A stretch of DNA of 64,000 nucleotides from NCBI GenBank assembly GCA_009760855.2, contig WPIO01000002.1, forward strand, positions 9,511,001-9,575,000, given 5' to 3'. Origin of the DNA: Cristatella mucedo. Lineage: Eukaryota > Bryozoa > Phylactolaemata > Cristatellidae. Every line of letters starts with the position of its first letter. Position 1 is the stretch's first letter. Below are positions 27,505 through 41,825 of this stretch, one piece after another. A model generated the notes under the pieces. It saw only the letters and a list, made by a program, of their open reading frames with translations. It was not told where the DNA came from and made no database searches. The translations under genes were made by a program, and so were the position numbers.

Positions 27505-28050
27505 GCTACAGAAGCTGGCTGCTACAGAAGCTGGCTGCTACAGAAGCAGGCTGCTACAGAAGCAGGCTGCTACAGAAGCAGGCTGCTACAGAAGCAGGCT
27601 GCTACAGAAGCAGGCTGCTACAGAAGCTGGCTGCTACAGAAGCTGGCTGCTACAGAAGCTGGCTGCTACAGAAGCTGGCTGCTACAGAAGCTGGCTGCTA
27701 CAGAAGCAAGCTGCTACAGAAGCAAGCTGCTACAGAAGCAGGCTGCTACAGAAGAAGCAGGCTGCTACAGAAGCAGGCTGCTACAGAAGCTGGCTGCTAC
27801 AGAAGCTGGCTGCTACAGAAGCTGGCTGCTACAGAAGCTGGCTGCTACAGAAGCTGGCTGCTACAGAAGCTGGCTGCTACAGAAGCAGGCTGCTACAGAA
27901 GCAGGCTGCTACAGAAGCAGGCTGCTACAGAAGCAGGCTGCTACAGAAGCAGGCTGCTACAGAAGCTGGCTGCTACAGAAGCTGGCTGCTACAGAAGCTG
28001 GCTGCTACAGAAGCTGGCTGCTACAGAAGCTGGCTGCTACAGAAGCAGGC
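27505..28050. repeat. GCTGGC-type satellite block
   Basis: Repeated alternation of runs of GCTGGCTGCTACAGAA with runs of GCAGGC units gives a higher-order pattern. Smaller groups of the same type follow between about 29,190 and 30,270. Confidence 0.85.
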
Positions 28051-31000
28051 TGCTACAGAAGCAGGCTGCTACAGAAGCAGGCTGCTACAGAAGCAGGCTG
28101 CTACAGAAGCAGGCTGCTACAGAAGCAGGCTGCTACAGAAGCAGGCTGCTACAGAAGCAGGCTGCTACAGAAGCAGGCTGCTACAGAAGCAGGCTGCTAC
28201 AGAAGCAGGCTGCTACAGAAGCAGGCTGCTACAGAAGCAGGCTGCTACAGAAGCAGGCTGCTACAGAAGCAGGCTGCTACAGAAGCAGGCTGCTACAGAA
28301 GCAGGCTGCTACAGAAGCAGGCTGCTACAGAAGCAGGCTGCTACAGAAGCAGGCTGCTACAGAAGCAGGCTGCTACAGAAGCAGGCTGCTACAGAAGCAG
28401 GCTGCTACAGAAGCAGGCTGCTACAGAAGCAGGCTGCTACAGAAGCAGGCTGCTACAGAAGCAGGCTGCTACAGAAGCAGGCTGCTACAGAAGCAGCTGC
28501 TACAGAAGCAGGCTGCTACAAAAGCAGGCTGCTACAGAGCAGCTGCTACAGAAGCTGCTACAGAAGCAGGCTGCTACAGAAGCAGGCTGCTACAGAAGCA
28601 GGCTGCTACAGAAGCAGGCTGCTACAGAAGCAGGCTGCTACAGAAGCAGGCTGCTACAGAAGCAGAAGCAGCAGGCTGCTACAGAAGCTGGCTGCTACAG
28701 AAGCAGGCTGCTACAGAAGCAGGCTGCTACAGAAGCAGGGCGCTACAGAAGCAGGCTGCTACAGAAGCAGGCTGCTACAGAAGCAGGCTGCTACAGAAGC
28801 AGGCTGCTACAGAAGCAGGCTGCTACAGAAGCAGGCTGCTACAGAAGCAAGCTGCTACAGAAGCAGGCTGCTACAGAAGCAGGCTGCTACAGAAGCAGGC
28901 TGCTACAGAAGCAGGCTGCTACAGAAGCAGGCTGCTACAGAAGCTGCTACAGAAGCAGGCTGCTACAGAAGCAGGCTGCTACAGAAGCAGGCTGCTACAG
29001 AAGCAGGCTGCTACAGAAGCAGGCTGCTACAGAAGCAGGCTGCTACAGAAGCAGGCTGCTACAGAAGCAAGCTGCTACAGAAGCAAGCTGCTACAGAAGC
29101 AAGCTGCTACAGAAGCAGGCTGCTACAGAAGCAGGCTGCTACAGAAGCAGGCTGCTACAGAAGCAGGCTGCTACAGAAGCAGGCTGCTACAGAAGCTGGC
29201 TGCTACAGAAGCTGGCTGCTACAGAAGCAGGCTGCTACAGAAGCAAGCTGCTACAGAAGCAGGCTGCTACAGAAGCAGCTGCTACAGAAGCAGGCTGCTA
29301 CAGAAGCAGGCTGCTACAGAAGCAGGCTGCTACAGAAGCAGGCTGCTACAGAAGCAGGCTGCTACAGAAGCAGGCTGCTACAGAAGCAGAAGCAGGCTGC
29401 TACAGAAGCAGCTGCTACAGAAGCAAGCTGCTACAGAAGCAAGCTGCTACAGAAGCAGGCTGCTACAGAAGCAGGCTGCTACAGAAGCAGGCTGCTACAG
29501 AAGCTGGCTGCTACAGAAGCTGGCTGCTACAGAAGCTGGCTGCTACAGAAGCTGGCTGCTACAGAAGCAAGCTGCTACAGAAGCAAGCTGCTACAGAAGC
29601 AAGCTGCTACAGAAGCAAGCTGCTACAGAAGCAAGCTGCTACAGAAGCAGGCTGCTACAGAAGCAGGCTGCTACAGAAGCAGGCTGCTACAGAAGCAGGC
29701 TGCTACAGAAGCAGGCTGCTACAGAAGCAGGCTGCTACAGAAGCAGGCTGCTACAGAAGCTGGCTGCTACAGAAGCTGGCTGCTACAGAAACTGGCTGCT
29801 ACAGAAGCAGGCTGCTACAGAAGCAGGCTGCTACAGAAGCAGGCTGCTACAGAAGCAGGCTGCTACAGAAGCAGGCTGCTACAGAAGCAGGCTGCTACAG
29901 AAGCTGGCTGCTACAGAAGCTGGCTGCTACAGAAGCTGGCTGCTACAGAAGCAAGCTGCTACAGAAGCAAGCTGCTGAAGCAGGCTGCGACAGAAGCAGG
30001 CTGCTACAGAAGCAGGCTGCTACAGAAGCAGGCTGCTACAGAAGCAGGCTGCTACAGAAGCAGGCTGCTACAGAAGCAGGCTGCTACAGAAGCAGGCTGC
30101 TACAGAAGCAGGCTGCTACAGAAGCAGGCTGCTACAGAAGCAGGCTGCTACAGAAGCTGGCTGCTACAGAAGCTGGCTGCTACAGAAGCTGGCTGCTACA
30201 GAAGCAGGCTGCTACAGAAGCAGGCTGCTACAGAAGCAGGCTGCTACAGAAGCTGGCTGCTACAGAAGCTGGCTGCTACAGAAGCAGGCTGCTACAGAAG
30301 CAGGCTGCTACAGAAGCAGGCTGCTACAGAAGCAGGCTGCTACAGAAGCAGGCTGCTACAGAAGCAGGCTGCTACAGAAGCAGGCTGCTACAGAAGCAGG
30401 GCTGCAGAACAGAAGCAGGCTGCTACAGAAGCAGGCTGCTACAGAAGCAGGCTGCTACAGAAGCAGGCTGCTACAGAAGCAGGCTGCTACAGAAGCAGGC
30501 TGCTACAGAAGCAGGCTGCTACAGAAGCAGGCTGCTACAGAAGCAGGCTGCTACAGAAGCAGGCTGCTACAGAAGCAGGCTGCTACAGAAAGCAGGCTGC
30601 TACAGAAGCAGGCTGCTACAGAAGCTGGCTGCTACAGAAGCAGGCTGCTACAGAAGCAGGCTGCTACAGAAGCTGCCTGCTGCTGCTACAGAAGCAGGCT
30701 GCTACAGAAGCAGGCTGCTACAGAAGCAGGCTGCTACAGAAGCAGGCTGCTACAGAAGCAGGCTGCTACAGAAGCAGGCTGCTACAGAAGCAGGCTGCTA
30801 CAGAAGCAGGCTGCTACAGAAGCAGGCTGCTACAGAAGCAGGCTGCTACAGAAGCAGGCTGCTACAGAAGCAGGCTGCTACAGAAGCTGCTGCTACAGAA
30901 GCAGGCTGCTACAGAAGCAGGCTGCTACAGAAGCAGGCTGCTACAGAAGCAGGCTGCTACAGAAGCAGGCTGCTACAGAAGCAGGCTGCTACAGAAGCAA

Positions 31001-34000
31001 GCTGCTGAAGCAGGCTGCTACAGAAGCAGGCTGCTACAGAAGCAGGCTGCTACAGAAGCAGGCTGCTACAGAAGCAGGCTGCTACAGAAGCAGGCTGCTA
31101 CAGAAGCAGGCTGCTACAGAAGCAGGCTGCTACAGAAGCAGGCTGCTACAGAAGCAGGCTGCTACAGAAGCAGGCTGCTACAGAGCAGGCTGCTGCAGAA
31201 GCAGAAGAAGCAAGCTGCTACAGAAGCAGGCTGCTACAGAAGCAGGCTGCTACAGAAGCAGGCTGCTACAGAAGCAAGCTGCTACAGAAGCAGGCTGCTA
31301 CAGAAGCAGGCTGCTACAGAAGCAGGCTGCTACAGAAGCAGGCTGCTACAGAAGCAGCCTGCTGCTACAGCTACAGAAGCAGGCTGCTACAGAAGCAGGC
31401 TGCTACAGAAGCAGGCTGCTACAGAAGCAGGCTGCTACAGAAGCAGGCTGCTACAGAAGCAGGCTGCTACAGAAGCAGGCTGCTACAGAAGCAGGCTGCT
31501 ACAGAAGCAGGCTGCTACAGAAGCAGGCTGCTACAGAAGCAGGCTGCTACAGAAGCAGGCTGCTACAGAAGCAGGCTGCTACAGAAGCAGGCTGCTACAG
31601 AAGCAGGCTGCTACAGAAGCAAGCTGCTACAGAAGCAAGCTGCTACAGAAGCAGGCTGCTACAGAAGCAGGCTGCTACAGAAGCAGGCTGCTACAGAAGC
31701 AAGCTGCTACAGAAGCAAGCTGCTACAGAAGCAAGCTGCTACAGAAGCAAGCTGCTACAGAAGCAAGCTGCTACAGAAGCAAGCTGCTACAGAAGCAAGC
31801 TGCTACAGAAGCAAGCTGCTACAGAAGCAGGCTGCTACAGAAGCAGGCTGCTACAGAAGCAGGCTGCTACAGAAGCAGCTGCTACAGAAGCAGGCTGCTA
31901 CAGAAGCAGGCTGCTACAGAAGCAGGCTGCTACAGAAGCAAGCTGCTACAGAAGAAGGCTGCTACAGAAGCAGGCTGCTACAGAAGCAAGCTGCTACAGA
32001 AGCAAGCTGCTACAGAAGCAAGATGCTACAGAAGCAGGCTGCTACAGAAGCAGGCTGCTACAGAAGCAGGCTGCTACAGAAGCAGGCTGCTACAGAAGCA
32101 GCTGCTACAGAAGCAGGCTGCTACAGAAGCAGGCTGCTACAGAAGCAGGCTGCTACAGAAGCAGGCTGCTACAGAAGCAAGCTGCTACAGAAGCAAGCTG
32201 CTACAGAAGCAGGCTGCTACAGAAGCAGGCTGCTACAGAAGCAGGCTGCTACAGAAGCAGGCTGCTACAGAAGCAGGCTGCTACAGAAGCAAGCTGCTAC
32301 AGAAGCAAGCTGCTACAGAAGCAAGCTGCTACAGAAGCAAGATGCTACAGATGCTACAGAAGCAAGATGCTACAGAAGCAAGCTGCTACAGAAGCAAGCT
32401 GCTGCAGAAGCAAGCTGCTGCAGAAGCAAGCTGCTGCAGAAGCAAGCTGCTGCAGAAGCAAGCTGCTGCAGAAGCAGGCTGCTGCAGAAGCAGGCTGCTA
32501 CAGAAGCAGGCTGCTACAGAAGCAGGCTGCTACAGAAGCAGGCTGCTACAGAAGCAGGCTGCTACAGAAGCAGGCTGCTACAGAAGCAGGCTGCTACAGA
32601 AGCAGGCTGCTACAGAAGCAGGCTGCTACAGAAGCAGGCTGCTACAGAAGCAGGCTGCTACAGAAGCAGGCTGCTACAGAAGCAGGCTGCTACAGAAGCA
32701 GGCTGCTACAGAAGCAGGCTGCTACAGAAGCAGGCTGCTACAGAAGCAGGCTGCTACAGAAGCAGGCTGCTACAGAAGCAGGCTGCTACAGAAGCAGGCT
32801 GCTACAGAAGCAGGCTGCTACAGAAGCAGGCTGCTACAGAAGCAGGCTGCTACAGAAGCAGGCTGCTACAGAAGCAGGCTGCTACAGAAGCAGGCTGCTA
32901 CAGAAGCAGGCTGCTACAGAAGCAGGCTGCTACAGAAGCAGGCTGCTACAGAAGCAGGCTGCTACAGAAGCAGCTGCTACTACAGAAGCAGGCTGCTACA
33001 GAAGCAGGCTGCTACAGAAGCAGGCTGCTACAGAAGCAAGCTGCTACAGAAGCAGGCTGCTACAGAAGCAGCTGCTACAGAAGCAGGCTGCTACAGAAGC
33101 AGCTGCTACAGAAGCAGGCTGCTACAGAAGCAGGCTGCTACAGAAGCAGGCTGCTACAGAAGCAGGCTGCTACAGAAGCAGGCTGCTACAGAAGCAGGCT
33201 GCTACAGAAGCAGGCTGCTACAGAAGCAGGCTGCTACAGAAGCAAGCTGCTACAGAAGCAAGCTGCTACAGAAGCAAGCTGCTACAGAAGCAAGCTGCTA
33301 CAGAAGCAAGCTGCTACAGAAGCAGGCTGCTACAGAAGCAGGCTGCTACAGAAGCAGGCTGCTACAGAAGCAGGCTGCTGCAGAAGCAAGCTGCTACAGA
33401 AGCAGCTACAGAAGCAGGCTGCTACAGAAGCAGGCTGCTACAGAAGCAGGCTGCTACAGAAGCAGGCTGCTACAGAAGCAGGCTGCTACAGAAGCAAGCT
33501 GCTACAGAAGCAGCTGCTACAGAAGCAAGCTGCTACAGAAGCAAGCTGCTACAGAAGCAGGCTGCTACAGAAGCAGGCTGCTACAGAAGCAGCTGCTGCT
33601 ACAGAAGCTAGCTGCTACAGAAGCAGGCTGCTACAGAAGCAGGCTGCTACAGAAGCTGGCTGCTACAGAAGCTGGCTGCTACAGAAGCAGGCTGCTACAG
33701 AAGCAAGCTGCTACAGAAGCAGGCTGCTACAGAAGCAGGCTGCTACAGAAGCAAGCTGCTACAGAAGCAAGCTGCTACAGAAGCAGGCTGCTACAGAAGC
33801 AGGCTGCTACAGAAGCAGCTGCTACAGAAGCAGGCTGCTACAGAAGCAAGCTGCTACAGAAGCAAGCTGCTACAGAAGCAGCTGCTACAGAAGCAGGCTG
33901 CTACAGAAGCAGCTGCTGCAGAAGCAGGCGGCTACAGAAGCAAGCTGCTACAGAAGCAGGCTGCTACAGAAGCAGGCTGCTACAGAAGCAGGCTGCTACA

Positions 34001-37000
34001 GAAGCAGGCTGCTACAGAAGCAAGCTGCTACAGAAGCAGCTGCTACAGAAGCAGCTGCTACAGAAGCAAGCTGCTACAGAAGCAGCTGCTACAGAAGGCT
34101 GCTACAGAAGCAGGCTGCTACAGAAGCAGGCTGCTACAGAAGCAGGCTGCTACAGAAGCAGGCTGCTACAGAAGCAGGCTGCTACAGAAGCAGGCTGCTA
34201 CAGAAGCAGGCTGCTACAGAAGCTGGCTGCTACAGAAGCCTGCTACAGAAGCTGGCTGCTACAGAACTGGCTGCTACAAGCAGGCTGCTACAGAAGCCAG
34301 CTGCGGCTGCTACAGAAGCAGGCTGCTACAGAAGCAGGCTGCTACAGAAGCAGGCTGCTACAGAAGCAGGCTGCTACAGAAGCAAGCTACAGAGCAAGCT
34401 GCTACAGAAGCAGGCTGCTACAGAAGCAGGCTGCTACAGAAGCAGGCTGCTACAGAAGCTGGCTGCTACAGAAGCAGGCTGCTACAGAAGCAGGCTGCTA
34501 CAGAAGCAGGCTGCTACAGAAGCAGGCTGCTACAGAAGCAGGCTGCTACAGAAGCAGGCTGCTACAGAAGCAAGCTGCAGAAGCAGGCTGCTACAGAAGC
34601 AGGCTGCTACAGAAGCAGGCTGCTACAGAAGCAGGCTGCTACAGAAGCAGGCTGCTACAGAAAAGCTGCTACAGAAGCAGGCTGCTACAGAAGCAGGCTG
34701 CTACAGAAGCAGGCTGCTACAGAAGCAGGCTGCTACAGAAGCAGGCTGCTACAGAAGCAGGCTGCTACAGAAGCAGGCTGCTACAGAAGCAGGCTGCTAC
34801 AGAAGCAGGCTGCTACAGAAGCAGGCTGCTACAGAAGCAGGCTGCTACAGAAGCAGGCTGCTACAGAAGCAGGCTGCTACAGAAGCAGGCTGCTACAGAA
34901 GCAGGCTGCTACAGACGCAGGCTGCTGCAGAAGCAGGCTGCTACAGAAGCAGGCTGCTACAGAAGCAGGCTGCTACAGAAGCAGGCTGCTACAGAAGCAG
35001 GCTGCTACAGAAGCAGGCTGCTACAGAAGCAGGCTGCTACAGAAGCAGGCTGCTACAGAAGAAGCAGCTGCTAAGAAGCAGGCTGCTACAGAAGCAGGCT
35101 GCTACAGAAGCAGGCTGCTACAGAAGCAGGCTGCTACAGAAGCAGGCTGCTACAGAAGCAGGCTGCTACAGAAGCAGGCTGCTACAGAAGCAGGCTGCTA
35201 CAGAAGCAGGCTGCTACAGAAGCAGGCTGCTACAGAAGCAGGCTGCTACAGAAGCAGACTGCTACAGAAGCAGGCTACAGAAGCAGCTGCTGCTACAGAA
35301 GGCTGCTACAGAAGCAGGCTGCTACAGAAGCAGGCTGCTACAGAAGCAGGCTGCTACAGAAGCAGGCTGCTACAGAAGCAGGCTGCTACAGAAGCAGGCT
35401 GCTACAGAAGCAGCTGCTACAGAAGCAGGCTGCTACAGAAGCAGGCTGCTACAGAAGCAGGCTGCTACAGAAGCAGGCTGCTACAGAAGCAGGCTGCTAC
35501 AGAAGCAGGCTGCTACAGAAGCAGGCTGCTACAGAAGCAGGCTGCTACAGAAGCAGGCTGCTACAGAAGCAGGCTGCTACAGAAGCAGGCTGCTACAGAA
35601 GCAAGCTGCTACAGAAGCAGGCTGCTCCAGCTGCTACAGAAGCAAGCTGCTACAGAAGCAGGCTGCTACAGAAGCAGGCTGCTACAGAAGCAGGCTGCTA
35701 CAGAAGCAGGCTGCTACAGAAGCAGGCTGCTACAGAAGCAGCTGCTACAGAAGCAAGCTGCTACAGAAGCAAGCTGCTACAGAAGCAAGCTGCTACAGAA
35801 GCAAGCTGCTACAGAAGCAAGCTGCTACAGAAGCAAGCTGCTACAGAAGCAGGCTGTTACAGAAGCAGGCTGCTACAGAAGCAAGCTGCTACAGAAGCAA
35901 GCTGCTACAGAAGCAAGCTGCTGAAGCAGGCTGCTACAGAAGCAAGCTGCTACAGAAGCAGGCTGCTACAGAAGCAAGCTGCTACAGAAGCTGCTACAGA
36001 AGCAAGCTGCTACAGAAGCAAGCTGCTACAGAAGCAAGCTGCTACAGAAGCAAGCTGCTGAAGCAGGCTGCTACAGAAGCAAGCTGCTACAGAAGCAGGC
36101 TGCTACAGAAGCTGGCTGCTACAGAAGCTGGCTGCTACAGAAGCAGGCTGCTACAGAAGCAGGCTGCTACAGAAGCAGGCTGCTACAGAAGCAGCTGCTA
36201 CAGAAGCAGGCTGCTACAGAAGCAGGCTGCTACAGAAGCAGGCTGCTACAGAAGCAAGCTGCTACAGAAGCAAGCTGCTACAGAAGCAAGCTGCTACAGA
36301 AGCAAGCTGCTACAGAAGCAAGCTGCTACAGAAGCAGGCTGCTACAGAGGCAAGCTGCTACAGAAGCAAGCTGCTACAGAAGCAAGCTGCTACAGAAGCA
36401 AGCTGCTACAGATGCTACAGAAGCAAGCTTCTACAGATGCTACAGAAGCAAGCTGCTACAGAAGCAGGCTGCTACAGAAGCAGGCTGCTACAGAAGCAGG
36501 CTGCTACAGAAGCAGGCTGCTACAGAAGCAGGCTGCTACAGAAGAAGCAGAAGCAAGCCGCTACAGAAGCAGGCCGCTCCAGAAGCAAGCTGCTACAGAA
36601 GCAAGCTGCTACAGAAGCAAGCCGCTACAGAAGCAGGCTGCTACAGAAGCAGGCTGCTACAGAAGCAGGCTGCTACAGAAGCAGGCTGCTACAGAAGCAG
36701 GCTGCTACAGAAGCAGGCTGCTACAGAAGCAGGCTGCTACAGAAGCAGGCTGCTACAGAAGCAGGCTGCTACAGAAGCAGGCTGCTACAGAAGCAGGCTG
36801 CTACAGAAGCAGGCTGCTACAGAAGCAGGCTGCTACAGAAGCAGGCTGCTACAGAAGCAGGCTGCTACAGAAGCAGGCTGCTACAGAAGAAGCAGAAGGC
36901 TGCTACAGAAGCAGGCTGCTACAGAAGCAGGCTGCTACAGAAGCAGGCTGCTACAGAAGCAGGCTGCTACAGAAGCAGGCTGCTACAGAAGCAGGCTGCT

Positions 37001-40000
37001 ACAGAAGCAGGCTGCTACAGAAGCAGGCTGCTACAGAAGCAGGCTGCTAGAAGCAGGCTGCTACAGAAGCTGCTGCTACAGAAGCAGGCTGCTACAGAAG
37101 CAGGCTGCTACAGAAGCAGGCTGCTACAGAAGCAGGCTGCTACAGAAAGCAGGCTGCTACAGAAGCAGGCTGCTACAGAAGCAGGCTGCTACAGAAGCAG
37201 GCTGCTACAGAAGCAAGCTGCTACAGAAGCAGGCTGCTACAGATGCTACAGAAGCAGGCTGCTACAGAAGCAGGCTGCTACAGAAGCAGGCTGCTACAGA
37301 AGCAGGCTGCTACAGAAGCAGGCCGCTACAGAAGCAGGCTGCTACAGAAGCAGGCTGCTACAGAAGCAGGCTGCTACAGAAGCAGGCTGCTACAGAAGCA
37401 GCTACAGAAGCAACTGCTACAGAAGCAGGCCGCTACAGAAGCAGGCTGCTACAGAAGCAGGCTGCTACAGAAGCAAGCTGCTACAGAAGCAAGCTGCTGA
37501 AGCAGGCTGCGACAGAAGCAGGCTGCTACAGAAGCAGGCTGCTACAGAAGCAGGCTGCTACAGAAGCAGGCTGCTACAGAAGCAGGCTGCTACAGAAGCA
37601 GGCTGCTACAGAAGCAGGCTGCTACAGAAGCAGGCTGCTACAGAAGCAGGCTGCTACAGAAGCAGGCTGCTACAGAAGCAGGCTGCTACAGAAGCAAGCT
37701 GCTACAGAAGCAGGCTGCTACAGAGCAGGCTGCTACAGAAGCAGGCTGCTACAGAAGCAGGCTGCTACAGAAGCAAGCTGCTACAGAAGCAAGCTGCTAC
37801 AGAAGCAAGCTGCTACAGAAGCAGGCTGCTACAGAAGCAGGCTGCTACAGAAGCAGGCTGCTACAGAAGCAGGCTGCTACAGAAGCAAGCTGCTACAGAA
37901 GCAGGCTGCTACAGAAGAAGCAGCTGCTACAGAAGCAGGCTGCTACAGAAGCAGGCTGCTACAGAAGCAAGCTGCTACAGAAGCAGGCTGCTACAGAAGC
38001 AGGCTGCTACAGAAGCAGGCTGCAACAGAAGCAGGCTGCTACAGAAGCAGGCTGCTACAGAAGCAGGCTGCTACAGAAGCAGGCTGCTACAGAAGCAAGC
38101 TGCTACAGAAGCAAGCTGCTACAGAAGCAAGCTGCTACAGAAGCAGGTTGCTACAGAAGCAGGTTGCTACAGAAGCAGGCTGCTACAGAAGCAGGCTGCT
38201 ACAGAAGCAGGCTGCTACAGAAGCAGGCTGCAGCTGCTGCTAAAGAAGCAGGCTGCTACAGAAGCAGGCTGCTACAGAAGCAGGCTGCTACAGAAGCAGC
38301 TACAGCTGCTACAGAAGCAGGCTGCTACAGAAGCAGGCTGCTACAGAAGCTACAGAAGCAGCTGCTACAGAAGCAAGCTACAGCTGCTACAGACGCAGGC
38401 TGCTACAGAAGCAGGCTGCTACAGAAGCAGGCTGCTACAGAAGCAAGCTGCTACAGAAGCAGGCTGCTACAGAAGCAGGCTGCTACAGAAGCAGGCTGCT
38501 ACAGAAGCAGGCTGCTACAGAAGCAAGCTGCTACAGAAGCAGGCTGCTACAGAAGCAAGCTGCTACAGAAGCAAGCTGCTACAGAAGCAAGATGCTACAG
38601 AAGCAAGATGCTACAGATGCTACAGAAGCAAGCTGCTGCAGAAGCAAGCTGCTGCAGAAGCAAGCTGCTGCAGAAGCAAGCTGCTACAGAAGCAAGCTGC
38701 TACAGAAGCAGGCTGCTGCAGAAGCAGGCTGCTGCAGAAGCAGGCTGCTGCAGAAGCAGGCTGCTACAGAAGCAGGCTGCTACAGAAGCAGGCTGCTACA
38801 GAAGCAGGCTGCTACAGAAGCAGGCTGCTACAGAAGCAGGCTGCTACAGAAAGCTGCTGCTAGCAGGCTGAAGCAAGCTGCTACAGAAGCAGGCTGCTAC
38901 AGAAGCAGGCTGCTACAGAAGCAGGCTGCTACAGAAGCAGGCTGCTACAGAAGCAGGCTGCTACAGAAGCAGAAGCAAGCTGCTACAGAAGCAGGCTGCT
39001 ACAGAAGCAGGCTGCTACAGAAGCAAGCTGCTACAGAAGCAGGCTGCTACAGAAGCAGGCTGCTACAGAAGCAGGCTGCTACAGAAGCAGGCTGCTACAG
39101 AAGCAGGCTGCTACTACGAAGCAGGCTGCTACAGAAGCAGGCTGCTACAGAAGCAGGCTGCTACAGAAGCAGCTGCTGCTACAGAAGCAGGCTGCTACAG
39201 AAGCAGGCTGCTACAGAAGCAGGCTGCTACAGAAGCAGGCTGCTGCAGAAGCAGGCTGCTACAGAAGCAGGCTGCTACAGAAGCAGGCTGCTACAGAAGC
39301 AGGCTGCTACAGAAGCAGGCTGCTACAGAAGCAGGCTGCTGCAGAAGCAGGCTGCTACAGAAGCAGGCTGCTACAGAAGCAGGCTGCTACAGAAGCAGGC
39401 TGCTACAGAAGCAGGCTGCTACAGAAGCAGGCTGCTACAGAAGCAGGCTGCTACAGAAGCAGCTGCTACAGAAGCTACAGAAGCAGGCTGCTACAGAAGC
39501 AGGCTGCTACAGAAGCAGGCTGCTACAGAAGCAGGCTGCTACAGAAGCAGGCTGCTACAGAAGCAGGCTGCTACAGAAGCAGGCTGCTACAGAAGCAGGC
39601 TGCTACAGAAGCAGGCTGCTACAGAAGCAGGCTGCTACAGAAGCAGGCTGCTACAGAAGCAGGCTGCTGCTACAGAAGCAGGCTGCTACAGAAGCAGGCT
39701 GCTGCAGAAGCAGGCTGCTACAGAAGCAGGCTGCTACAGAAGCAGGCTGCTACAGAAGCAGGCTGCTACAGAAGCAGGCTGCTACAGAAGCAGGCTGCTA
39801 CAGAAGCAGGCTGCTACAGAAGCAGGCTGCTACAGAAGCAGGCTGCTACAGAAGCAGGCTGCTACAGAAGCAGGCTGCTACAGAAGCAGGCTGCTACAGA
39901 AGCAGGCTGCTACAGAAGCAGGCTGCTACAGAAGCAGGCTGCTACAGAAGCAGGCTGCTACAGAAGCAGGCTGCTACAGAAGCAGGCTGCTACAGAAGCA

Positions 40001-40094
40001 GGCTGCTACAGAAGCAGGCTGCTACAGAAGCAGGCTGCTACAGAAGCAGAAGCAGGCTGCTACAGAAGCAGGCTGCTACAGAAGCAGGCTGCTA

Positions 40095-40890
40095 CAGAAG
40101 CAAGCTGCTACAGAAGCAAGCTGCTACAGAAGCAAGCTGCTACAGAAGCAAGCTGCTACAGAAGCAAGCTGCTACAGAAGCAAGCTGCTACAGAAGCAGG
40201 CTGATACAGAAGCAGGCTGCTACAGAAGCAGGCTGCTACAGAAGCAGGCTGCTACAGAAGCAGGCTGCTACAGAAGCAAGCTGCTACAGAAGCAAGCTGC
40301 TACAGAAGCAAGCTGCTACAGAAGCAGGCTGCTACAGAAGCAAGCTGCTACAGAAGCAAGCTGCTACAGAAGCAAGCTGCTACAGAAGCAAGCTGCTACA
40401 GAAGCAAGCTGCTACAGAAGCAGGCTGCTACAGAAGCAAGCTGCTACAGAAGCAAGCTGCTACAGAAGCAAGCTGCTACAGAAGCAAGCTGCTACAGAAG
40501 CAAGCTGCTACAGAAGCAAGCTGCTACAGAAGCAAGCTGCTACAGAAGCAAGCTGCTACAGAAGCAAGCTGCTACAGAAGCAAGCTGCTACAGAAGCAAG
40601 CTGCTACAGAAGCAAGCTGCTACAGAAGCAAGCTGCTACAGAAGCAGGCTGCTACAGAAGCAGGCTGCTACAGAAGCAGGCTGCTACAGAAGCAGGCTGC
40701 TACAGAAGCAAGCTGCTACAGAAGCAAGCTGCTACAGAAGCAAGCTGCTACAGAAGCAAGCTGCTACAGAAGCAAGCTGCTACAGAAGCAAGCTGCTACA
40801 GAAGCAAGCTGCTACAGAAGCAAGCTGCTACAGAAGCAAGCTGCTACAGAAGCAAGCTGCTACAGAAGCAAGCTGCTACAGAAGCAGGCT
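40095..40890. repeat. GCAAGC-type satellite block
   Basis: This is the longest region dominated by GCAAGCTGCTACAGAA. It is interrupted only by short groups of GCAGGC units. Confidence 0.85.
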
Positions 40891-41544
40891 GCTACAGAAG
40901 CAGGCTGCTACAGAAGCAGGCTGCTACAGAAGCAGGCTGCTACAGAAGCAGGCTGCTACAGAAGCAGGCTGCTACAGAAGCTGGCTGCTACAGAAGCTGG
41001 CTGCTACAGAAGCAAGCTGCTACAGAAGCAAGCTGCTACAGAAGCAAGCTGCTGAAGCAGGCTGCGACAGAAGCAGGCTGCTACAGAAGCAGGCTGCTAC
41101 AGAAGCAGGCTGCTACAGAAGCAGGCTGCTACAGAAGCAGGCTGCTACAGAAGCAGGCTGCTACAGAAGCAGGCTGCTACAGAAGCAGGCTGCTACAGAA
41201 GCAGGCTGCTACAGAAGCAGGCTGCTACAGAAGCAAGCTGGCTGCTACAGAAGCAGGCTGCTACAGAAGCAGGGTTGCTACAGAAGCAGGCTGCTACAGA
41301 AGCAGGCTGCTACAGAAGCAGGCTGCTACAGAAGCAGGCTGCTACAGAAGCAGGCTGCTACAGAAGCAGGCTGCTACAGAAGCAGGCTGCTACAGAAGCA
41401 GGCTGCTACAGAAGCAGGCTGCTACAGAAGCAGGCTGCTACAGAAGCAAGCTGCTACAGAAGCAGGCTGCTACAGAAGAAGCAAGCTGCTACAGAAGCAG
41501 GCTGCTACAGAAGCAGGCTGCTACAGAAGCAGGCTGCTACAGAA

Positions 41545-41825
41545 GCAGGCTGCTGCAGAAGCAGGCTGCTGCAGAAGCAGGCTGCTGCAGAAGCAGGCTG
41601 CTGCAGAAGCAGGCTGCTGCAGAAGCAGGCTGCTGCAGAAGCAGGCTGCTGCAGAAGCAGGCTGCTGCAGAAGCAGGCTGCTGCAGAAGCAGGCTGCTGC
41701 AGAAGCAGGCTGCTGCAGAAGCAGGCTGCTGCAGAAGCAGGCTGCTGCAGAAGCAGGCTGCTGCAGAAGCAGGCTGCTGCAGAAGCAGGCTGCTGCAGAA
41801 GCAGGCTGCTGCAGAAGCAGGCTGC
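41545..41825. repeat. Homogeneous GCAGGCTGCTGCAGAA block
   Basis: About 17 consecutive units carry TGCAG in place of TACAG with no other change, so the block is very recently homogenised compared with its surroundings. Confidence 0.9.
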
